A stretch of DNA of 64,000 nt from Macrostomum hystrix. Lineage: Eukaryota > Platyhelminthes > Macrostomidae. A program made the position numbers and the translations under genes. The stretch covers positions 2,092,001 through 2,156,000 of the forward strand of contig CATNEN010000011.1 in NCBI GenBank assembly GCA_950097015.1, in the 5' to 3' direction. Within the stretch, counting starts at the first letter, position 1, and each line of letters begins with the position of its first letter. This document shows positions 12,901 to 21,900 of the stretch, one piece after another. The notes under the pieces are model-generated. The model was not told the origin of the DNA. It saw nothing but the letters and a program-made list of their open reading frames with translations, and did not search any database.

Positions 12901-15900
12901 TTCCTCAGGGCATGGCCTACGCATTCCTAGCCGAGTTACCACCTTACATTGGCCTGTACACGTCGTTCTTTCCGCCGTTGATCTACTTCTTTTTCGGCAC
13001 CTCGCGTCAGGTTTCCATGGGAACGCTGGCTATTATATCGCTGCTTGTTGGCGGCTTGGTTAGTAAGAACTATCCGAGACCATTGAGCACCTCAACTGGA
13101 CTTGGCAGTCTGACTAATGAGTCTGTGGCCGAGTTGACGGACTTCAACATCACGGGGACGCTGGCGGACATTGGGCCGAGCTCGCCCTTCCAGTGGAGCT
13201 CAGATCCCATTAATCGCAATCGGGTTGCTTTGGCTTGCGTTGCCTGCCTGTGCGTTGGACTCATTCAGGTGAGCTGTATAGCTTTTGGAACTGTTAGATG
13301 GAATCGTTTTTCATCATGTTAGACTCGATTGTGATCCTGTTAGACATAATTTTCATTCTGTTAGACATGATTGCCATCCTGTTTGGCAGGCGTTAAAATC
13401 CTATTAGACATCGTTAAGATCCTGTCAGGCATCGTTAAGATCCTGTTAGACATTGTTAAGATCCTGTTAGACATTGTTAAGATCCTGTTAGACATTGTTA
13501 AGATCCTGTTAGACATTGTTAAGATCCTGTTAGACATTGTTAAGATCCTGTTAGACATTGTTAAGATCCTGTTAGACATTGTCAAGATCCTGTTAGACAT
13601 TGTTAAGATCCAGTTAGACATCGTTAAGATCCTGTCAGGCATCGTTAAGATCCTGTTAGACATTGTTAAGATCCTGTTAGACATCGTTAAGATCCTGTTA
13701 GACATTGTTAAGATCCTGTTAGACATCGTTAAGATCCTGTTAGACAGGCTTATAATCCTGTTAGACATCTAAGCACTGCAAACTGTTATCCGCCAATTCT
13801 CCCAAATCCCCTCAGCTGGCCATGGGCATTCTGCGGCTAGGATTTCTCACCCGCTACCTCAGCGATCCCCTGATCTCCGGCTTCACAATGGGAGTGGCGA
13901 TACACGTCTTCTCCAGCCAGATCAAATACGTTCTCGGCATTAAAGTGGCCAGTCGCAATGGAGTGTTCAGCCTTCCGCTGGTGAGTAGGGTTTGAGCTCT
14001 GCCTCATCAATCAGTGCCGGGGCTAGGGTTTGAGGAAAAGTTCTCCCAGTTCCTGGTATAAAAAATCCTAATTTATTTCGGAGCTAGCTAATGGAACTAA
14101 TCCCAGGTCCGGGCCATCTCGCTTCCCATTTAGGAATGGGGAGATCATTTTCCGCTGGATTTACTGCCGACATGGGATAATGCTGCGTACATATGCATGG
14201 ACAGCATTTCCCCGGGGCTAAATGAAATGCACCTCCGGCTTTGCTTTCCTGATCGGAAAAAGTTTGTTAATTAACTCAAGGATAGAAACGAAAATTAGCT
14301 AGAGAATTTGGCTGCAATGCCAGAAAATCGGTTATGTTGATCTTTTTAACATGTTGAAACATCCGTTTTATTCGTTTCTTTTTAGAATCCGTTAATTTAG
14401 TTACAGAATTGCTATGTTGATTTCCTATTTTCTTTTACTTAACAAACGTTACTTCATAACTTGCTTTTAATTCGTTGCTTTTAATATTTACTTTCAGAGT
14501 CCGTTATTATTGTTTTTTATTTCCAACTTCCATAACCCGTTACTTTTGTTAGTTAACTAAACTTTAGTTATTTTCTTATCGTAAATAAATAAATTGTGCA
14601 AAGCCGTGACTTTTATCGTTACTTTTAAATTTAGATTGGACAGCAGCATTTACTTCAGCATGTTTTAATTGAGATTCACTTTGGCATTTTGCAGCACTAC
14701 TTTGATCTACTGCGCAATATTGACAAGACCAACTTTGTAACCGTGGGTATTGCCGTTGTGTCGATTGTGATCCTCTACGTTACCAAGGAGTACATCAATC
14801 CCAGGGTGAAGAAGCGCATAAAGGCTCCGCTGCCTATTGAGCTGCTCATTGTGAGGCTAAGTCTGAGCACTGCTGGTTAATTCAAATTTATTTGCATATA
14901 TATTGTGTCCGGATTGGGATTGTTGTTTATCAAATGTTAATTTTCAGGTCACCCTAGGCACCGTGCTGTCTTACTTCCTGGATTTGAAGAAGAACTACAA
15001 TGTCAACATTGTGGGAAAGATACCGACTGGGTGAGTGGCTTTCTATATCAGGAGTTGACAGTACCAGATGAGATACGGGAGAGATGAGACTGGGGAGAGA
15101 TGAGACTAGGGAGAGATGAGATACGGGGAGAGATGAGACTGGGGAGAGATGAGACTAGGGAGAGATGAGACTAGGGAGAGATGAGACTGGGGAGAGATGA
15201 GACTGGGGAGAGATGAGACTGGGGAGAGATGAGACTAGGGAGAGATGAGACTGGAGAGATGAGACTAGGGAGAGATGAGACTGGAGAGATGAGACATAGG
15301 AGAGATGAGACACGGAAGGGATGAGAAATAGGAGAGATGAGACACGGAAGGGATGAGAAATAGGAGAGATGAGACACGGAAAAGATTAGACACGAGAGAG
15401 ATGTGATAAAAAATAGATTCGACAGGGGAGAGATGAGGCACGATAACAATAACAGTACCTCAATAACAATGAGACTGGTCGATTGGATCAAAGGCATTCA
15501 AAAGGATTTTTATTATCGCGCATGTCACTCCGCCCATCCGAACCAACAGAATACCTCCGCCTGAGTTGCCCGACTTCAGCATACTCAAGGCCTCCATGGC
15601 TGTGGACATTATCACCATCGCCATCATCGCCTTCTCAGTGTGCGTCTCGCTGGCTAAAATCTTTGGCAAGAAGCACAACTACGAAGTGGCGCCTAGTCAG
15701 GTGAGTGGTTACAGTCTGTATGACCGATTGATGGGATTGACTAGTCTGTATGACCGATTGATGGGATTGACTAGTCTGTATGACCGATTGATGGGATTGA
15801 CTAGTCTGTATGACCGATTGATGGGATTGACTAGTCTGTGTGAAGAATTGAGAGAACCAGTCAGCGGTTTAATTGTCAGAAAAGTACGCGCTCACACTCG

Positions 15901-18900
15901 CATGCAGCGCGGGTCATTTATATTATTTTATCAGCACGTTGGCATCAATGTACATATATTATGAACTGGATTAATGTACATACTGGCTTGGACAGGCAGG
16001 TAATAATTTAACAACGTGCTAAATGAAACGTTGCACGTGCAACGTACAACGTGCTAATACGAGTATAGGACTAAATGAAAGGTTAGAATATTTTTATAAG
16101 CAGCGGAGCTCTCACATTTTCTTCCTCAAGGGAGTTTGACGCAAATATAAGCAACAATAGAAATAAGAATCGACAAATAGCAATAGAAAATATTATGAGC
16201 AAATAGTATAGAATAGCAGCGAAATACTCGTACATATGAAGGTTCTGATTGTCAGTCACTAGCGCAAAATCATTGATTAGTCAACTTGAAGCTGCAACCT
16301 GTCGGGCCGATTTCGGATCCGCTCGGGGTAGCGCCTCACCGAGCTGCCCGGTGGCTCAGCAGCCGCTGACGTTGGCACTGAAGCCGAGTCCGGAGCATTC
16401 GAAGTCCCGCTAGCCGCATTCGATACCACTGGCGCCCGGTCTGTTCCAGGCTCGACCTCAGGTTGCACTGACACGATCGATGGTGCAGCTGCACGAGCTG
16501 AGCACCGCGGACTAGAGTCGATGGTGGCAGACGGCATGGTCGGCTCGGACAGCATCTGGTCGATGTGGCGTCGTACGATGCCGTCGCCGACCTGGACGTC
16601 ATAGTTGCGCTGGGCCGCAGAAACCGCGGTACCGGACACCCAGCCGGCGTCCTTGCCGAAGCCCTTGACTCGAACGATGTCGCCGACCTCGAAGGGTCGG
16701 GAAGACCGCCCTGACTGCGCCGCGGCGTCCTGCCGATCTCGAACCCGGTCCACCACTGACGGCCGCAGGAGGTCCAACCTGGAGCGCAGCCGGCGCCCGA
16801 ATAGCAGCTCGCTGGGAGACACGCCGGTTGTTGAATGCGGCGTGATTCGGTATGCGAACAGGAAGTTTTGCAGCGCCGCGGCAGAGTGACCGGACTTTCT
16901 GATGTGCAGCTTCAGCGTCTGGACGAACCGCTCGGCTTGGCCGTTGGTTGCCGGATGGTATGGCGCCGATGTTATGTGTCGAATGCCGTTGCGGCTGGCG
17001 AATTCAGAGAACTCCTTTGACGAGAACTGTGGACCGTTATCGGAGACTAGTATGCGAGGTAGACCCAGGTGGCTGAAGACGTCTCGCAGATGAGCGATGG
17101 TGCTGCCGGCCGAAGTGTCAGTCATCTATCGAACCTCTGGCCACTTGCTGTGCGCATCGATGATAATCAGATAGACTCGCCCGTCGACAGGGCCGGCGAA
17201 ATCGACGTGAACACGGCTCCAAGGCTCGCTGGGAAATAGCCACGGGTGCGTTGGAGCCTTGATCGGATCAGCCTGATGAGCTTTGCAGGTTTCGCATGTT
17301 CGTGCCAGCTGCTCCAGCTCCTTGTCGAGCCCCGGCCACCAGACGAAGCTGCGTGCCAGGGCCTTCATTCGATTAGCACCTGTGTGCGACAGGTGCAACT
17401 CGCGTAAAACAGACTCACGCAGCGCTTCAGGGATGACCACTCGAGCTCCCCAGAGCAGACAGCCGACTTCGATCGTCAACTCGTGCTGTCGCTGAGCGAA
17501 GTCTGGGAACTCGGTGCCTTGCAGCTTCTCGCCGGACAGCAGAGCTCGCAGCAGCCTGGACATTGTAGGGTCCGCCTGAGTTGCTTTGGCGATCGCAGCA
17601 GCCGTCAGTGCGGCGTTGGAGTCCTCCACTAGCAGGAGCGAATGCACTGCCTCCTCCTCGTTGAAGGTTCCGCGCAGAGGCAAACGAGACAGGGAGTCGC
17701 AGTTCGAATGCTTCTCTGTAGGTCTGAACTCCATCGAGTACTGGTAGCCAGAGAGCCGAATGGCCCATCGCTGCATTCGGGCGGCCGCCCGGGTCGGAAT
17801 CTCCTTGTCTGGGCCGAGCAGTCCCAGCAGCGGTTGATGATCCGTGATGATTGTGAAATGACGGCCGTATAGGAACTGATGGAATCGATGGACACCATAG
17901 ATGATGGCTAGAGCCTCTTTGTCAAGCTGCGAGTAGTTGCGTTGTGCTGGCGTCAACGACTTGCTCGCGAACGCGACTGCGTGATCTCGGCCGTCCACGC
18001 GATGACTGAGGATGACCCCGATGCCGTAGGCCGATGCGTCGCACTCCAGCCTGATGGGCAGGTCCGGGTCAAAGTGCATCAGGGCCTTGGATTCGAGCAA
18101 CATCTGCTTGGAGGCTTGGAAGGCAGCGTCTTCGGTGGCGCCCCAATTCCAGGTGCTGCCCTTGGACAGCAGGCGGTTGAGGGGTGCGACGACTGAGGCT
18201 AGATTTGGCAGAAACTTGGCGTAATGCGTTAGCATGCCCAGGTAGGAGCGCAATTGAGACACATCGCTCGGAGCCGGCGCCTTTTGAACGGCTTCGACCT
18301 TGCTCTGTAGAGGCCGGAGGCCGTGCTGGTCGATCCTATGTCCCAGGTAGTCGATTGAATCTTGAAAGAATGCGCACTTGGAGACGTTGAGCCGCAGGCC
18401 CGCCTCCTGCAGCTTTCGGAGAACCTGGGTCAGGTTGGCCTTGTGGGCTGTCAGCGAAGCTCCAGTCACCAGGATATCGTCTTGGTATACTTGAACGCCG
18501 TCAAGATGCCCGAGCAGACTGTCGAGGACGCGCTGAAAAATCGCGCTCGCCGAGCTGATGCCAAATGGTAGACGGTTGACCTTGAATAGTCCGCGCTGCG
18601 TGTTGATGACGAGGTACTGCTTGCTGTCATCGGAGATAGGCAGCTGCAGGAATGCCTTCGCTAGGTCTAACTTGCTCCACTTGTGACCGCCACCCAGTCT
18701 GGCGAATAAATCCTCGATCCTCGGCAGCGGGTAGTGCTCCTGTTTGGCAACCTGGTTGAACGTGCACTTGTAGTCGCCGCAGATTCGAACTGAGCCATCC
18801 TTCTTGATCACCGGCACGATGGGTGCGGCCCAATCCGAGGTAGCAATCGGTGTGATGACACCATCCGCCTCCATGCGCTGGAGTTCGCGGTCGACGCTTT

Positions 18901-21900
18901 CACGCTGTGCGTATGGTACGGGTCGAGCCTTGTAGAATCGGGGTGCGGCGTTGTCCTGAATATGCAGGCTGACTTCTCCTAGGCGGTACTTGCCCAGGCC
19001 TTCGGCGAATACCTCCGGAAACTGACGAACTAGATCGGCAGCTACGTCATCGGGATTTGCAGCTACCGTGTTCACCGAGGCGGTCAGCCCTGGCCAGTCA
19101 AGCCGGATTGCCGCCATCCAGTCGCGGCCCAGGAGTCGAGCGCTGCCTTCAGAGACCACGAGCAGCGGAAGCGAAGCGGACTGACCGGCATGAACAACGT
19201 TCACCGTCACTACGCCAACTGGACGGAACTCCTGGTCAGTGTAGGTGCGCAGAGTTGACCTGGACGGGCGCAGCTGTAGGTGAGACAGGTGTGCCTCGTA
19301 GAACGCTTTCGGAACCAAACTGACGGCTGAGCCATGTCGAGTTCGAAGTGAGTCAGCACTTTCTCCACCTGCAGTGGCACCAGGATCGGAGATTTCGAAG
19401 CCGTTGAGAGGTGGTGAATCAGCTCAATTTCGTTATCCGCTTCGGAAGCCTCGGCTTCGTCGAGCAACTTCACAGACTCTGGAGACCGACAGACCTTTTT
19501 GAGATGACCGACTCTGCCACAGCGATGGCATTTCGCGTTGCGAAACTTGCAGGTCTGGCGTGGATGAATGCCGCCGCAGCTATCACAGCTGCCCGCAGTG
19601 GATGATGTAGCTCCAAGCGAGACCTTCTGCTTGTCGACGCGTTGTCTCCAAGCTGGTCCAGTCGAACCCGAAGTTGCGACTCTGTTGGTGGCAGGAGGGC
19701 GCGCCATCTCGCTGGAGTATTTGAGAGCCGACTCGAGGTCAGTGGCCAGCTTGATCATTCCGCTGTACGAATGGTCGGAGCTCTCCAAGAGCTTGGCGCG
19801 GAGGGTGTCGCTCTGCATGCCGAATAGAAACTGATCTCGGAGTCGCTCTTCCAAAGACGCGCCGAATTTGCAGTGGGCTGATGCGGACTTGAGCCCTGCT
19901 AGGAAGTCAGCAAAGGACTCTTCCTCGTGCTGGAGTCGGCGTTGAAACTTGAAACGTGCCACAAGCTCTGAGGGTGCTGGAGAGCAGTGGTTCTGGAGAG
20001 TTTCTTGCAGCACCTCGTAGGATAGGTCCGTCAACTTTTTTGGTTGGCACAGATCTCTAAGCAGCTTGTAGTATTTCTCGCCGATTGCCATGAGGAAAGT
20101 AGCACGTTTGGCTTCGGAAGTCTCGATCTTGTTGCATATGAAGTATTGCTCCATTCTTTCCACGTAGATTTCGAAGTCTGAGTCGTTTGAGAGCTCAGGA
20201 ATCTGACCACATGGCCTCGTCGCCATTGTGAAGAATTGAGAGAACCAGTCAGCGGTTTAATTGTCAGAAAAGTACGCGCTCACACTCGCATGCAGCGCGG
20301 GTCATTTATTTTATTTTATCAGCACGTTGGCATCAATGTACATATATTATGAACTGGATTAATGTACATACTGGCTTGGACAGGCAGGTAATAATTTAAC
20401 AACGTGCTAAATGAAACGTTGCACGTGCAACGTACAACGTGCTAATACGAGTATAGGACTAAATGAAAGGTTAGAATATTTTTATAAGCAGCGGAGCTCT
20501 CACAGTCTGTATGACCGATTGATGGGATTGACTAGTCTGTATGACCGATTGATGGCATAGAACAGTCCGTATGGCCTATTGATGGCATAGAACAGTCCGT
20601 ATGACCAATTGATGGCATAGAACAGTCCGTATGACCAATTGATGGGATTGACTAGTCTGTATGACCGATTGATGGGATTGACTAGTCTGTATGACCGATT
20701 GATGGGATTGACTAGTCTGTATGACCGATTGATGGCATAGAACAGTCCGTATGACCAATTGATTGCATAGAACAGTCCGTATGACCAATTGATGAGATAG
20801 AACAGTCTTATGACCGATTGATGTATAATTCTACAATGATCAATGCGTCTTTCATTGCCTAGGAGCTGATAGCCTACGGCATTTGCAATACAGTTGGCTC
20901 ATTCTTTCACTGCTGGCCAGCCGGTACGTCGCTGTCCCGATCAGCTGTTCAGGACAGCATGGGCGGCAAGACCCAAGTAGCCGCATTGTTCTCTTCAACT
21001 CTGCTGCTACTGGTGCTGCTGTTCATTGGCAAGTACTTTGAATCAGTGCCCAATTGCTGCTTGTCAGCAATCATTATTGTTGCAATCAAGGGCATGCTGG
21101 AGCAAGTTAAAGAGGCTCCGGTGCTTTGGCGACTGTCGCCCTACGATTTCTGGACATGGATTGTGGCCTGTCTGGGTGTGGTGTTCCTGGCCGTAGACTA
21201 TGGCCTAATCATTGGCCTGGCTTTCTCAATCTGCACCATCATTGTGAGGACTCAGGCGCCAACATCCTCAATTCTGGGCCGCATACCGGACACTGATCTG
21301 TACAAGAATGTGCAGGCCTATGATGATGTAAGCTGCTGTGCTCATAATATTTGTGCTTTCATCTACTTATTGTGTCTAACAGATAGAACACGTAGACTCC
21401 CACAACTAACAGATGGAACTGTAACAGGTACTCTCCATCTGTAACAGTTAGACTCCATCTGTAACAGTTAGACTCCATCTGTAACAGTTAGACTCCATCT
21501 GTAACAGTTAGACTTCATTTGTAACAAATAGTCTTCTTTAACAGATTACAGGTAGTCTTATATAACAGGTAGTCCTATGTTACTGGTTACAGGTAGTCTT
21601 TTGTAAGAGGTAATCTTCTTTATCAACTAGTTTCCTTCTGTAACATGTAGTGTAACAGACTAAGAGTTTACTCTCTAACAGGTTTCCACTCTCTAACAGG
21701 TACTCCAACCTCTAACAGGTACTCCAATATCTAACAGGTACTCCAATCTCTAACGGGTATTCCAATCTCTAACAGGTACTCCAATCTCTAACAGGTACTC
21801 CAATCTCTGACGGGTATTCCAATCTCTAACAGGTACTCCTATATCTAACAGGTACTCCAAACTCTAACAGGTACTCCAATATCTAACAGGTACTCCAATC

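Larger units (their letters stand above)
15839..20504 (-). mobile_element. Ty3/gypsy LTR retrotransposon, full length, inserted in SLC26 intron 7
   Basis: A 4,666-bp element with two 278-bp LTRs (TG...CA ends) that I can tell apart at one base only, flanked by the 5-bp target duplication GTCTG (15834-15838 and 20505-20509). It lies antisense to SLC26. Order on the minus strand: 5' LTR, gag with two zinc knuckles, protease, reverse transcriptase, RNase H, integrase, polypurine tract, 3' LTR. The order RT-RNase H-integrase is that of Ty3/gypsy, not Ty1/copia. There is no envelope gene. Two lesions break the coding region: a one-base frameshift near 19331-19333 and a TAG stop at 17126-17128. Near-identical LTRs point to a recent insertion. 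Confidence 0.96.
15707..20830. repeat. 30-bp minisatellite in SLC26 intron 7, split by a retrotransposon
   Basis: The unit is 30 bp ('gtctgtatgaccgattgatg' plus 'ggattgacta'). Four copies lie at about 15707-15838 and ten more, with variants, at 20505-20830. The Ty3/gypsy element at 15839-20504 interrupts the array between them. Confidence 0.93.

Noticed and set aside
15839-20504. An endogenous retrovirus with an envelope gene
   Set aside because: No frame after integrase has an envelope-like signal peptide or membrane anchor; only about 160 bases separate the integrase end from the 3' LTR.
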